Of a stretch of DNA of 64,000 nucleotides, positions 16,745 to 25,636 are shown piece after piece. The position numbers and the translations under genes were made by a program. The DNA comes from Roseomonas populi (GTDB lineage: Bacteria; Pseudomonadota; Alphaproteobacteria; Acetobacterales; Acetobacteraceae). Where the stretch lies: contig NZ_JANJOU010000010.1 of assembly GCF_024594815.1 (NCBI RefSeq), forward strand, positions 62,001-126,000, written 5' to 3'. The notes below the pieces were generated by a model. That model was given only the letters and a program-made list of their open reading frames with translations. It made no database searches and was not told the DNA's origin. The first letter of the stretch is position 1, and every line of letters begins with the position of its first letter.

Positions 16745-17754
16745 TGCGGGAGGCTGTTGGTGTGCGCCACCTCCCCTCTCGCACGGACCGGGTCGGCCAA
16801 CATCGGCTCGGACGGGCCATAGAACACCTTCTCGACAGTCTCTCGCAGACGCCCGGCGGCAGCCGCTTCGCCGTCCGCGGCTGCTGGTTGTTCGCCGTCT
16901 GGCTCGGCGGGCTTCACCGCACGACCCGCGGCCTTGATCTGGTCGACCTCGGCGGTGCTGCGGACCCGATGCAGATCCTGCGGACGGCAACGGGAACGGC
17001 CCGGGGCGTCGTCTTCGACTGGGATCGCGCTACCACCCGCCGCTCCGGCTCGGGATGGACGGAGCGCCTCCAGGTCAGGATCCCCGCCCGCGTAGAGGAG
17101 GTATCAGTCCCCGTCAGGGTCGTCCTGGCACCTCGTGTCGGCGGTCCGGACCACGTCGAACGCCTGCGGATGCACTGCACAGGCTCCGGAGGGCTGCGAC
17201 CGCTGGTCGCCTGCATGACCCGGGAATGGCTGGCAGGAGAGAAGTCCGGCCTCCTCGTGACCTACGGTCCCGACCATTCCCGGGTGCGCGACCTTTTCGA
17301 CCTCTGGATGCTGCAGAGGCGCTTCGACATCGACGGTCAGGCACTCGCAGCGGCCGTCCAGGCCATATTCGTCGGACGGGATGCCGAGCGGATGCTCGTC
17401 CGCCGAGACACCTACTGGGAAGCAGCCTTCGACGCCTTGCGGATGTCGCGGGCCCAGTGGGCTGCCTGGGAGGAGATCGCGGACAGCGTTCCTCGCAGCC
17501 ATCCCGTGCCGAGTCTGCATCACGCCCTGGGCGAGGTGACCGACTTCCTGGTTCCCGCACTCGAGTCCTTGCGGGACACGGGCGCGGTTCGCGGCCGCTG
17601 GAGGCCCGGCTCCGGCTGGGTCGAGACGACGTCGGCGCGTCGTGCGGCCATTCCGCAGCAGCCGCCGTTGCCGCTCTTCGCGATGGTGGCATCGCACGCC
17701 AGGGCCCGGGCTGTACGCCCTGCCGGAAACCTGAACGCGGGCTGGCGCGCATGA
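16741..17754 (+). CDS. AbiEii-like nucleotidyltransferase toxin (divergent)
   Basis: The 337-residue product starts at GTG 16741 (or ATG 16744), overlapping the AbiEi-like gene, so translation is coupled. The N-terminal half has the layout of the AbiEii/DUF1814 nucleotidyltransferase: LFAVWLGGLHRTTRGLDLVDL corresponds to the usual GGxAxRLxxGxxRxTxDLDL motif. The first glycine-rich segment and the acidic pair are degenerate here. The middle holds the family's RDLFDLWMLQRRFDID segment. Family members transfer nucleotides to tRNA or other targets and cause abortive infection when the antitoxin fails. The weakened DLDL motif may reduce activity. About 290 bp without a gene separate it from the large tniQ. 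Confidence 0.65.
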   Translation: MMREAVGVRHLPSRTDRVGQHRLGRAIEHLLDSLSQTPGGSRFAVRGCWLFAVWLGGLHRTTRGLDLVDLGGAADPMQILRTATGTARGVVFDWDRATTRRSGSGWTERLQVRIPARVEEVSVPVRVVLAPRVGGPDHVERLRMHCTGSGGLRPLVACMTREWLAGEKSGLLVTYGPDHSRVRDLFDLWMLQRRFDIDGQALAAAVQAIFVGRDAERMLVRRDTYWEAAFDALRMSRAQWAAWEEIADSVPRSHPVPSLHHALGEVTDFLVPALESLRDTGAVRGRWRPGSGWVETTSARRAAIPQQPPLPLFAMVASHARARAVRPAGNLNAGWRA

Positions 17755-18043
17755 CCGGCGTCGGTCGCACTCCCGCCAGCCCTACCCCTTCGGCAGCACC
17801 GGCGCCTTCCAGACGGACCGCTGCAGGGCATGTCGTTCGAATACGCTGAGTGGCTGGCCTGCCGGAACTGCCGTCATCGAGCAGGATCCGCGACGGCATC
17901 GTTCGAGCCCCAGCGACCATCACCGCCTTCGCGCGTCGTCAGGCACCCGGCACTTCGCTGACAGGACGGGACTTCGACTCCCGTCTTTCGGGCTTGCCCT
18001 CAGCCATGCCCTGGCTGCCCGGCCTTCGCGGCGCCCGTGCGCG

Positions 18044-20107
18044 ATGTCCGCCACGGCGATCGCGCCGACCTCCCACCACCATCGGGAAGTTTCCATGCCG
18101 AACGGATCCCGGATCGGGGCATCCGAGCCAGCCCCGGATATGTCGACGTCCCCGGGTCCTTTCCTGGCGGACCTGTCACGGTCTCCCGAAGCGACCGGAT
18201 GCATCCAGCTGCCCCTTCGCGTCGGCTATCACCCCGAGGAATCGCTGGCAGGCTTCGTGGCGCGGCTGGCCGAGCGCAACCGAACCGAGGGCTGGTCGGT
18301 GATCCCGCTGATGAAGCTGGCTGGCGTTCCTGGCACGACCCTCGGGAGCATCCAGGAAGCCGCGTTCCCTATGGCTGGGCTCGCCCGCATGTCGGGCGTG
18401 CCGGAAGAAGAACTCATCGCGAAGGGTTTCCCCCGCCTCGGGCACCGCATGAACCGGGTGGGATCCGGGCAGCTCGCGCGCCGGTATCTCACGACCTCGA
18501 CGAGGCAGGTCTGTCCGTCGTGCCTCGCCGAGGCCCCTGTCCACCGACGCCTCTGGCATCTCGCCTTCGCCGCCTCCTGTCCGCGCCACGGCGGCCGCCT
18601 GATCCGGTCATGCCCGGGATGCGGCGAACCTCTGCGGTGGTGCAGCGGCACCCTCGCCGCATGCGCGTGCGGGACGGGACTGGCCCGCTCGGTCTCCGAG
18701 GCTCGCCCCGGGGAAGGTATCCGGGGCCTCGCGACGATCTGCCGATTGCTCGGGCTCGAGCAGGATGCCGGTCGCTGGGCGGTGCCCCTGTCACCGCCCG
18801 TCCTCTCCTTGCCGACGGACGGCGTCGTGGACCTGATCGTCCACCTCGGCTGGTTCGCCCTCTCCGACGACCCCGCCCCCCGCAGGCTCGCAGCCGACGG
18901 CGGGACCTTGGACGTGGCCTTGAACGCCGGGGCCGATGCCTGCGCCGCCTGGCCACGCACGTTCGAGGACGTCCTGGACGTGGTCGCGGCGCGGGCGGTG
19001 GGGCGGACCGGTCGATACGGCTTCCGCCACGACCTTGGCTTCCTAGCGTACTGGGTCTCTTCCGTCCCGCGTACCTCAGACCTTGGTCGTCTGCTCCGGA
19101 CGGCGATCACCGATTGGTGGAGCCGTCGCGGTGTCGCGCCGACGCGCGCTCCCGGTTTTCCGGGGCCGGTTTCCCGGCGCCAGCCCCTGAAGGGCGCTGC
19201 CGCGGCGCTCGGGATTGGGCTGGCCAACCTCCGCGACGTCTCCGACCGTCTTGAACTCGGGCTGGATCCCGACGCGGGCGGAAGTGGGGCGCCGATCCTC
19301 GTCGAGGCGGCACGGGTCGCTAGGGCCCGAGCGCGGCTGGACGACTTGGTCGGCGACCGGGAAGCCGCGCAGATCCTGGGATGCGGCCGGACCCTGTTCC
19401 AGGGCTTGGTGGAGTGCGGCGTCCTCCAGGCAGCGGATGGTCGGCACCTCAGGCTCCCGGGCTCCAGGAGATGGTCGAAGGCGGGACTGAGGGCCTGCCT
19501 CGAGCGGCTGCCCACGACCGGCGACGCACCGGCGCCCCCCGAGGACAGGATGCTCACTGCTCAGGACGCCATCGTGCTCCTGAGGCGCCGCGGTCACACC
19601 CTGGAGACGGCATGGAATGCCCTGGCCTCCGGGCAGCTCGGTCCCGTGCACCGTCGGCCCCCGGGAGATCTGGCGACGTGCCTGGTCCACGCGGCCGCGG
19701 TCGGTGACCTTGGCTTGGCCGACAGGGCGAAACCTCCCGGGATGACGGTCCCGGAGGCGGCGGTTCAGCTCGGGCTGAAGCAGGAGGTCGTCTACCTCCT
19801 GTGCTCCCGCGGCCTACTGCGGGCGTCGGGCCTGTCCGGAGACCGACGAATCTCCGGGGCGGACCTCGCGACCTTTAAGCGCGACTTCTTCGTGCCTGCC
19901 CATCATGAGAAGAGCACAGGCCGTTCCAGAGGCTGGCTCGCCTGTCACCTGAAGGGATGTGGCGTCACGCCGGTTTCGGGGCCTGGGATCGACGGCGGTC
20001 GTCAATACATCTTCAGGGCGGCCGAGATCGAGGCGGGCAGGCACTTGTTCGACGTGCCTTCCCCATTCCGAGCTTCAGCAGGTACCTCGTCGTGGAGTTG
20101 GTCCTGA
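18044..20107 (+). CDS. tniQ: Large TniQ/TnsD-like target-selection protein, C-terminus cut by an IS3 element
   Basis: The frame gives 687 residues; the true start may be ATG 18095 (MPNGSRIGA). The TniQ domain starts around residue 55 (PLRVGYHPEESLAGFVARLAE). It is followed by zinc-binding motifs typical of TniQ: CPSC near 165, CPRHGG, CPGC and CACG. The long C-terminal part has repeated helix-turn-helix-like segments, as in TnsD, which recognises the attachment site. This protein is therefore the best candidate for reading the gyrB 3' end. An IS3 element begins at 20,099, so the last three residues and the stop codon come from the IS. How much is lost is unknown, because no continuation is visible after the IS. 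Confidence 0.85.
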   Translation: MSATAIAPTSHHHREVSMPNGSRIGASEPAPDMSTSPGPFLADLSRSPEATGCIQLPLRVGYHPEESLAGFVARLAERNRTEGWSVIPLMKLAGVPGTTLGSIQEAAFPMAGLARMSGVPEEELIAKGFPRLGHRMNRVGSGQLARRYLTTSTRQVCPSCLAEAPVHRRLWHLAFAASCPRHGGRLIRSCPGCGEPLRWCSGTLAACACGTGLARSVSEARPGEGIRGLATICRLLGLEQDAGRWAVPLSPPVLSLPTDGVVDLIVHLGWFALSDDPAPRRLAADGGTLDVALNAGADACAAWPRTFEDVLDVVAARAVGRTGRYGFRHDLGFLAYWVSSVPRTSDLGRLLRTAITDWWSRRGVAPTRAPGFPGPVSRRQPLKGAAAALGIGLANLRDVSDRLELGLDPDAGGSGAPILVEAARVARARARLDDLVGDREAAQILGCGRTLFQGLVECGVLQAADGRHLRLPGSRRWSKAGLRACLERLPTTGDAPAPPEDRMLTAQDAIVLLRRRGHTLETAWNALASGQLGPVHRRPPGDLATCLVHAAAVGDLGLADRAKPPGMTVPEAAVQLGLKQEVVYLLCSRGLLRASGLSGDRRISGADLATFKRDFFVPAHHEKSTGRSRGWLACHLKGCGVTPVSGPGIDGGRQYIFRAAEIEAGRHLFDVPSPFRASAGTSSWSWS

Positions 20108-20177
20108 CCCTCGAAACTGATCCGGCCAGGGCGCAAGTTTTTCGGGCACTGTAATCCCCTGAGGAGGGGGCGGTGCC

Positions 20178-20444
20178 ATGAAGCAGAAACGGTACACGGA
20201 CGAGCAGATCGCTTTCGCCCTGAGGCAGGCGGAGAGCGGCACGGCGGTGACCGAGATCTGCCGCAAGCTCGGGATCTCGGAGCCGACCTTCTACCGCTGG
20301 AAGAAGCAGTTCGCCGGGATGGGCACAGCCGAGATCCGGCGGCTGAAGCAGCTCGAGGAGGAGAACGCCAAGCTCAAGCGGCTGGCCGCCGACTTGAGCC
20401 TGGACAAGACCATGCTGCAGGACGTGCTGCGTAGAAAATGGTGA
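20178..20444 (+). CDS. IS3-family transposase OrfA (HTH)
   Basis: The 88-residue protein has the IS3 OrfA pattern: a helix-turn-helix (residues about 5-45: YTDEQIAFALRQAESGTAV, GISEPTFYRWKKQF) and a leucine-zipper-like coiled coil (LKQLEEENAKLKRLAADLSL) used for multimerisation. The end, in AGAAAATGG at about 20,433-20,441, is a probable slippery region for the -1 frameshift that makes OrfAB. An AGGAGG ribosome-binding site precedes ATG 20178. Confidence 0.93.
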   Translation: MKQKRYTDEQIAFALRQAESGTAVTEICRKLGISEPTFYRWKKQFAGMGTAEIRRLKQLEEENAKLKRLAADLSLDKTMLQDVLRRKW

Positions 20445-21280
20445 GGCCTGCTGTTCGTCGAGAGGTGGTGCGCCATCTTCAGGGCGCCTACGCCATCGGC
20501 GAGCGGCGGGCCTGCCACGCGACGGGGTTCCACCGCTCGTCGCAGCGCTACCGTCCGCGGCGGGATCCACAGACGGAGCTGCGGATGCGGCTGCGCGACC
20601 TGGCCGCGGCCCGGATGCGGTACGGCTACCGACGCCTGCACGTGCTGCTACGGCGTGAGGGGTGGCCGGTGAACCACAAGAGGACCTACCGGCTGTATGC
20701 CGAGGAGGGACTGGCGATCCGCTCCAAGCTGCCGCGGCGCAAGCGGGCTTGGCGCTACCGCCAGGGACGTCCAGGAGCGGCCACGCCAAATGAGATCTGG
20801 GCCATGGACTTCATGTCGGATCAGCTGTTCGACGGCCGCCCGATCCGGATCCTGACCGTGGTGGACATCCACACGCGAGAGGGGCTCTCGACACATCCGA
20901 GAGCCAACTTCCGGGCGGCGCAGGTGGTCGAGGTTCTGGATCAGCTCGTGCGCGCCCGGGGCAAGCCAAAGAGCCTGAGGGTGGACAACGGCCCGGAGTT
21001 CGCCGGGCGCCTGCTCGACCACTGGGCTTATCTGAACGGGGTGGAGATCGACTTCTCCCGTCCCGGACAGCCCACGGACAACGCGTTCATCGAGGCGTTC
21101 AATGCCCGGCTCCGGGCCGAGTGCCTGAACGCTTCGTGGTTCCTGTCCCTGGCCGACGCCAAGGAGCGCATCGAGGAATGGAGGTGCCACTACAACGAGG
21201 AGAGACCCCACTCAGCGCTCGGGAACTTGACCCCGAGCGCTTTCGCCAACCAAGCTCAACCAGCCCGAGAACTTGCATAG
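20438..21280 (+). CDS. IS3-family transposase OrfB (DDE integrase domain)
   Basis: The 280-residue protein has the rve integrase core: first Asp in NEIWAMDFMSDQLFDG, second Asp in LRVDNGPEFAG, Glu in NAFIEAFNARLRAECL. An HTH_21-like region (MRYGYRRLHVLLRREGW) precedes it. It overlaps orfA and is normally produced as an OrfAB fusion by frameshifting. All catalytic residues are present, so the IS is probably active or recently arrived. Confidence 0.93.
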   Translation: MVRPAVRREVVRHLQGAYAIGERRACHATGFHRSSQRYRPRRDPQTELRMRLRDLAAARMRYGYRRLHVLLRREGWPVNHKRTYRLYAEEGLAIRSKLPRRKRAWRYRQGRPGAATPNEIWAMDFMSDQLFDGRPIRILTVVDIHTREGLSTHPRANFRAAQVVEVLDQLVRARGKPKSLRVDNGPEFAGRLLDHWAYLNGVEIDFSRPGQPTDNAFIEAFNARLRAECLNASWFLSLADAKERIEEWRCHYNEERPHSALGNLTPSAFANQAQPARELA

Positions 21281-21386
21281 ATCCCGGACCAAAGTTGGGG
21301 CGCAGACCACGATGTGTTCCACTGAAAACATGCCCGGATCACCTCATGGGGGCTGGTCAAGGGGGAGCCGGGGGAAGTGTCCCCGT

Positions 21387-24300
21387 TTAGGCAGAGGCGG
21401 CCGGAGCCGGTCCGTACCCCGGCAGCGTTCGAAGCGGATCGCCGTAGAGGTTCATCGCCAACCCTCGGGAGAGATCGCCGCCGAAGGTCGCCCGCACTGC
21501 GGCGTTTGCTTCGAAATTAGCGACGATCGCTGACTCGCCTCGTTCCATGGCGTTTAGGAACGCCGGAAGCCACCGATGCGGCACGTCCGCGTTCAGCGGC
21601 CAGGGCGAGGCGATAACGCAGCTGCAGCCCCGATCGAGAAGCTTCTTTGCCAAGCCAACGACAGTGTTCACCCCCGGAGCCCGATCGACCCGACCTCCAT
21701 GACAGACAAATAGGATGACGATTCCGACATTACGTAGGGCGTCGGCCAAGTCTCCCGCAGCAACCCGGAGAGAGCCTTCGTCGCTCACCCGACGGAAGAA
21801 GCGTTCCTCGGTTCCGACCCCCCCGTGCGCGACAACAATCGCCAGTCCGGCATCGGACATCCCGTGTGGAAGCTCGGCCGCGATATCGAGTTCTATCCCA
21901 CGCTCCTCGAACTCGGCCTCGAGACGGTCGGCCACGAATGCAAGGGTTCCGCCAGGATCATCTCCGAGCGGAATCCAGGCCACCCTGCGCGCCTCGTCAC
22001 CGGGCCGCCAGCCTCTCGCCGCCCGCAGCCACGATAAGGACGGCGCTGCCGCCATTGGCCGTACCTCACCTGCGAGATGCTCGCCCTCCCGGAAAACGTT
22101 GGGCGGCACTTGCTGGAGCGCGACGTCGGTCACGAGCGTTACAGGCCCAGGAGCAAGTGGAGGTAGGCCGAGCCCCTCGGTACTCACGTAGAAGAGGTTA
22201 GGAGTGCTGTCGTCGAGGCCATAGCGCCTCGGGTAGTCTTTTGCCCAGCCCTCGAGCGCTTCCGTCGAGAAAGTCTCGCCCCCGACCTCGCGAGGAGGGT
22301 GGGCTTGCCCGTCGCGGACCTGGACTGCAACGAGCTTGCCGAAGGAGTCCATGGCTGCGAGCATTACCGCAGTTCCCCCTGTCGAGATGCTCTCGGCGAT
22401 CTGGATCGCCTCGGGCACGGAGGTCAGGCTCGGGGCGGGACGTGCCCGCGTCTCCCAACCCGGCATTGCGACACCGCGGTCCGCAACGAGCTCGATGCAG
22501 AACGCGGCGGACGCCGTGTCGCGCTGTTCAACGCAAGTCCCGAGCACTCGCCGGGCCACGACCGCCACCTGTCGGGCGTCGTGGGGCGCGTCATCCGAAT
22601 AGCGGGTGCCCTCCGTACCCCGAAGGAGATCTAGGAGATCGGTCGTGCCCGGGTTGGGTGCGGCGATCCCCCGCCACAGCGTAGCCGCGGGCCCGACCAA
22701 GCGGCTTCCGAGTTCCGCATTGACGGCGCTCGTCTCCTCCGGGACGGAGATTGAAGCCGAGCTGGCTTCTGCCAGCACATTGGCGAGCGTGATAGCTATA
22801 GGAGCTAGATCGTCGCCTTGGTCGATGGCTTCTCGCCCCAGTTCGGTGAGGCGGCGGAGCAGGTCGGAGAGTAGGTCGGTTGGCGCCTCCGAATGGCGGA
22901 GGACCGCCTGGGCATCCAGCGTCACCTTCATGACCTCGTGACGGTGACGGTTCACCTCCATGAGGCCTGCGGCTTCCAGCCTCTGTCCCGCGACTTGGTG
23001 TACCCGCCGGGCCTCCCCGTAGAGTCCCAAATCTCGCAAGATGCGGACGAGAGCGTTCGCTTCCAGGATAGCCTGTTCGCTTTCAACTCTCGGATCTCCT
23101 GCTGCGGCACAAGCCGAGAAGAGCAGCGCGTCGAGGTTTCCGCCGCTCCGCTGGTAGAGATCCGCCGCGATGGACCAAGCGATCCTGCTCCGCACCGGGC
23201 CGTTCGCACTTTGCAACGCCTGCTCGGCCAAGTCGCGGGCAGCTTGGTGGCGTCCAGCGCGGGCGAGCGCGGCTCCGGCAATCCTGATTAGGTCCTGGTC
23301 GACGTTCGGCTGCGAGGTGTGCGGCGCGAGAGCAAGGGCGACCGCAAGACATTGGTGCAATGCCCTGACGTCGGTCTCATCGGCGATCTCGGTCCCGAGG
23401 CGACGCAGGAGATTCCTAAGGAAGGCCATCACGTCGTCTGGCGCTGGCGGCAAGATCTTCTCGGGCAGTCTCAGCCGCCCAAGCACGAACGGTGAAACGC
23501 TCTCCAGCCAACTCCAGGCCTCCGCGACAAAGCGATCGATGACCTTTTCGGGGACGCCAAGCGGGGTCCGCTCCTCCGGTGGCGCGAGTTCCAGAGGTTC
23601 GGCGGACAAGCGCACGGCCGCGGCGGCCGCGACCGCCAAGCCAAAGACCCCGCTGTGCTCGGATGACAGAAGACCACTCAGGCGGGTGCGGATCCAGCCA
23701 TCGTCTGGGTGCGCGGCGAGGAACCGGACGACCTCGACCACGGCCGCGGTCAATGTCTCGTGCTCCTCCGATCCTGTCCCCCGCGTCTCGTCCCTGAGAA
23801 GCAGCGCGGCCAGCGCATCACAAATTAGCCGTGCGCGCACTCTCGGCTTCGTACCAAGAGCCTTGCTCGCCAGGCCGACGACTAGGGCGTGCGATGGTAG
23901 GGCACGCCGAAGCGCGTCCTGCACCAAGTCGGCGGCCGCCTCCGCCGACCAGGGCACCTCCTTGGTTGCGAGGTGATCCAGAATCGCGACGTAGTCCGGC
24001 ACGCCCTCCCTTGGAAGGTTCTCCGAGAGGAAGGTCAGAACGGCCAAGGAGGTCTCGGTCCCCGTTCGTCCTTTAAGGTGCGCGGCAGCCTCATCGTACC
24101 GCCCTTCTTCGATGCGCCGCTCCACGCGATGTACGAGCAAACCTCCCGAGCGGGGATGGAACGTGGAGAGGCGGTCGGCGACCGCTGCGGCGAGCTTCTT
24201 CTCGTCAATCCTGTCGGCAAGTTTGAGAGCCGTCTCGAGATCCTCGAGGTCCGTCAGATCCGGAAAGCCCTGGGCAATTAACCGCCGGGCGATCGGGCCT

Positions 24301-25184
24301 GCTCCAGCGTCGATGGCGGCCTCAGCCATGCGGAGCCGTCCGACGGGCGAGAGATCGTTCAGACTCTCCAGAGCCTCGATCTCCTGGATGACGGCTCCGT
24401 GGAGACCTGCACGGTGGTATATCTGAATTCGGAAGAAGGGTTTGTTGCCATCTTGATCCGCCGAGAGGCTCGCGACAGTCTGAAGCGCTTTGCCGGTCTC
24501 TCCAGCGTCCACTAGGCGAGTCAGTTCCGCGGCGATTGCCCGACGGGCACGCACGTTCTCACTGTCCAACTCTCCGGACAGTACGAACGCGTTCTCCACC
24601 GATAGTAGGTTGTCCAGCACGTCTTGGCGAACCGGCGGCGGGCGGCCGGAGAGGAGCGCCACGTACTTGTGGTCGTCCTTTATCACCGCGAGCAGCTCGA
24701 CAGCGGCGGCACGCAGATGGAAAGCCCAAACGTCCTCCTCGTCCGGCGATCTGGCAAGATGCTCCTCGTGCGCCGGGCGGAGGTCAGGATTCCGATACGC
24801 CGCAGCGTCGACAATAACGATCGCCGATTCTGTGGGGCTTTCGCGGACGATCTCCTTCAGTCTCTCGTCGTCGAGACTAGCCGCTTCGACCAGCCGCACA
24901 CGCCCCTGTCTGTCCCGTAGATGCCTGACGCGCGTATCCTGTCCTGGCCCGTGTACAACAGATACTGATGTGAACCGGGGACCGTGGTTTTCTTCTAGCC
25001 GAAGGAGGTGAACCACCAAGTGAGGCAAGATCCCATCACCATCCGTCTGGTCAAACAGCAGGATGTCGAGTGATCCGAAGGAGGGCTGCCCCTCTCCGAA
25101 AAAGCGCGCGAGCGCCTCAGCCGGGCTGATGGTGGCCGGTTCTGCACCACTTCCCGCTCCGGGCGAGGGATCACCCGAAGTCAT
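21387..25184 (-). CDS. Large CHAT-domain (caspase-like protease) protein
   Basis: From ATG 25184 (MTSGDPSPG) the product has 1265 residues; the open frame extends a little further upstream, but the added residues are Arg-rich and poor. The C-terminal 300 residues form a CHAT domain. The likely catalytic His is at about 1120 (AIVVAHGGVG) and the catalytic Cys at about 1161 (ILFVCHGGRVD), followed by CVIASPWPLN, which matches the segment after the CHAT cysteine. Residues about 200-900 are almost all helical with repeated pairs (ARDLAEQALQSANG, RIAWSIAADLYQRSGG), TPR-like. CHAT proteases act in several defence systems as death effectors. About 450 bp separate it from the broken gene upstream. 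Its target is unknown. No gasdermin-like gene was seen. Confidence 0.8.
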   Translation of the reverse strand: MTSGDPSPGAGSGAEPATISPAEALARFFGEGQPSFGSLDILLFDQTDGDGILPHLVVHLLRLEENHGPRFTSVSVVHGPGQDTRVRHLRDRQGRVRLVEAASLDDERLKEIVRESPTESAIVIVDAAAYRNPDLRPAHEEHLARSPDEEDVWAFHLRAAAVELLAVIKDDHKYVALLSGRPPPVRQDVLDNLLSVENAFVLSGELDSENVRARRAIAAELTRLVDAGETGKALQTVASLSADQDGNKPFFRIQIYHRAGLHGAVIQEIEALESLNDLSPVGRLRMAEAAIDAGAGPIARRLIAQGFPDLTDLEDLETALKLADRIDEKKLAAAVADRLSTFHPRSGGLLVHRVERRIEEGRYDEAAAHLKGRTGTETSLAVLTFLSENLPREGVPDYVAILDHLATKEVPWSAEAAADLVQDALRRALPSHALVVGLASKALGTKPRVRARLICDALAALLLRDETRGTGSEEHETLTAAVVEVVRFLAAHPDDGWIRTRLSGLLSSEHSGVFGLAVAAAAAVRLSAEPLELAPPEERTPLGVPEKVIDRFVAEAWSWLESVSPFVLGRLRLPEKILPPAPDDVMAFLRNLLRRLGTEIADETDVRALHQCLAVALALAPHTSQPNVDQDLIRIAGAALARAGRHQAARDLAEQALQSANGPVRSRIAWSIAADLYQRSGGNLDALLFSACAAAGDPRVESEQAILEANALVRILRDLGLYGEARRVHQVAGQRLEAAGLMEVNRHRHEVMKVTLDAQAVLRHSEAPTDLLSDLLRRLTELGREAIDQGDDLAPIAITLANVLAEASSASISVPEETSAVNAELGSRLVGPAATLWRGIAAPNPGTTDLLDLLRGTEGTRYSDDAPHDARQVAVVARRVLGTCVEQRDTASAAFCIELVADRGVAMPGWETRARPAPSLTSVPEAIQIAESISTGGTAVMLAAMDSFGKLVAVQVRDGQAHPPREVGGETFSTEALEGWAKDYPRRYGLDDSTPNLFYVSTEGLGLPPLAPGPVTLVTDVALQQVPPNVFREGEHLAGEVRPMAAAPSLSWLRAARGWRPGDEARRVAWIPLGDDPGGTLAFVADRLEAEFEERGIELDIAAELPHGMSDAGLAIVVAHGGVGTEERFFRRVSDEGSLRVAAGDLADALRNVGIVILFVCHGGRVDRAPGVNTVVGLAKKLLDRGCSCVIASPWPLNADVPHRWLPAFLNAMERGESAIVANFEANAAVRATFGGDLSRGLAMNLYGDPLRTLPGYGPAPAASA

Positions 25185-25636
25185 ATCGCCCCAAAGCCTG
25201 CAATGGAGGAGCGACAGTCGTCCAGCTCCATGGCGTCCCGCACACCGCCGCTCCCTCTTCCGTGTCGCTGAGCAACGGCCATTGCCGTGCGGCGTCGTGC
25301 CCCAGGGTACCCGCACTTCTGGGGCAGATGGAAGTGCCCTGGCCGATGCTAAAGGGGAGGAGCACTGCGATCTGCCCCTACAGGCTTGTTTCGTCGGCGC
25401 GCCCGAGCAGTTCCGCCCAAAGCGGGAAGCGATGCTCAGGGATGTCTGTGGTCACACCCATTGCGGCTCTCCGGTGCGCAGTATTCGGAAGGCGCAAGGA
25501 GGCATTGCAGCAGGCGCACGTCGTCAGCTCGGGACTGAAGGCTGAGACTGCTTGGAAGCTGGAGTTCTCCCTCGCGCTGCACGAATGACGACGGGCACTC
25601 GTGGAGCAGGACGTCAGGCTGCGAGTATGAGATGAA
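25185..25636. other. 452 bp upstream of the CHAT gene; no gene seen
   Basis: Nothing recognisable is present on either strand. Because the CHAT gene and the broken gene are on the same strand, this stretch probably holds the CHAT promoter. The length argues against tight co-transcription of the two genes. Confidence 0.5.

Larger units (their letters stand above)
20099..21309 (+). mobile_element. IS3-family insertion sequence (IS407-like), ~1.2 kb
   Basis: Imperfect inverted ends are visible: TGGTCCTGACCCTCGAAACT on the left (from 20,099), and on the right, read from 21,309 inward, TGGTCTGCGCCCCAACTTTG. Both are followed by TCCGG after a few bases. Between them are orfA and orfB. No 4-bp target duplication is evident (GAGT on the left, CGAT on the right), so one flank may have been deleted or rearranged. 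The insertion lies in the 3' end of the large tniQ. Confidence 0.85.

Noticed and set aside
20095-21313. 4-bp target duplication of the IS3 element
   Set aside because: Flanking tetranucleotides differ (GAGT and CGAT), so no duplication can be claimed.
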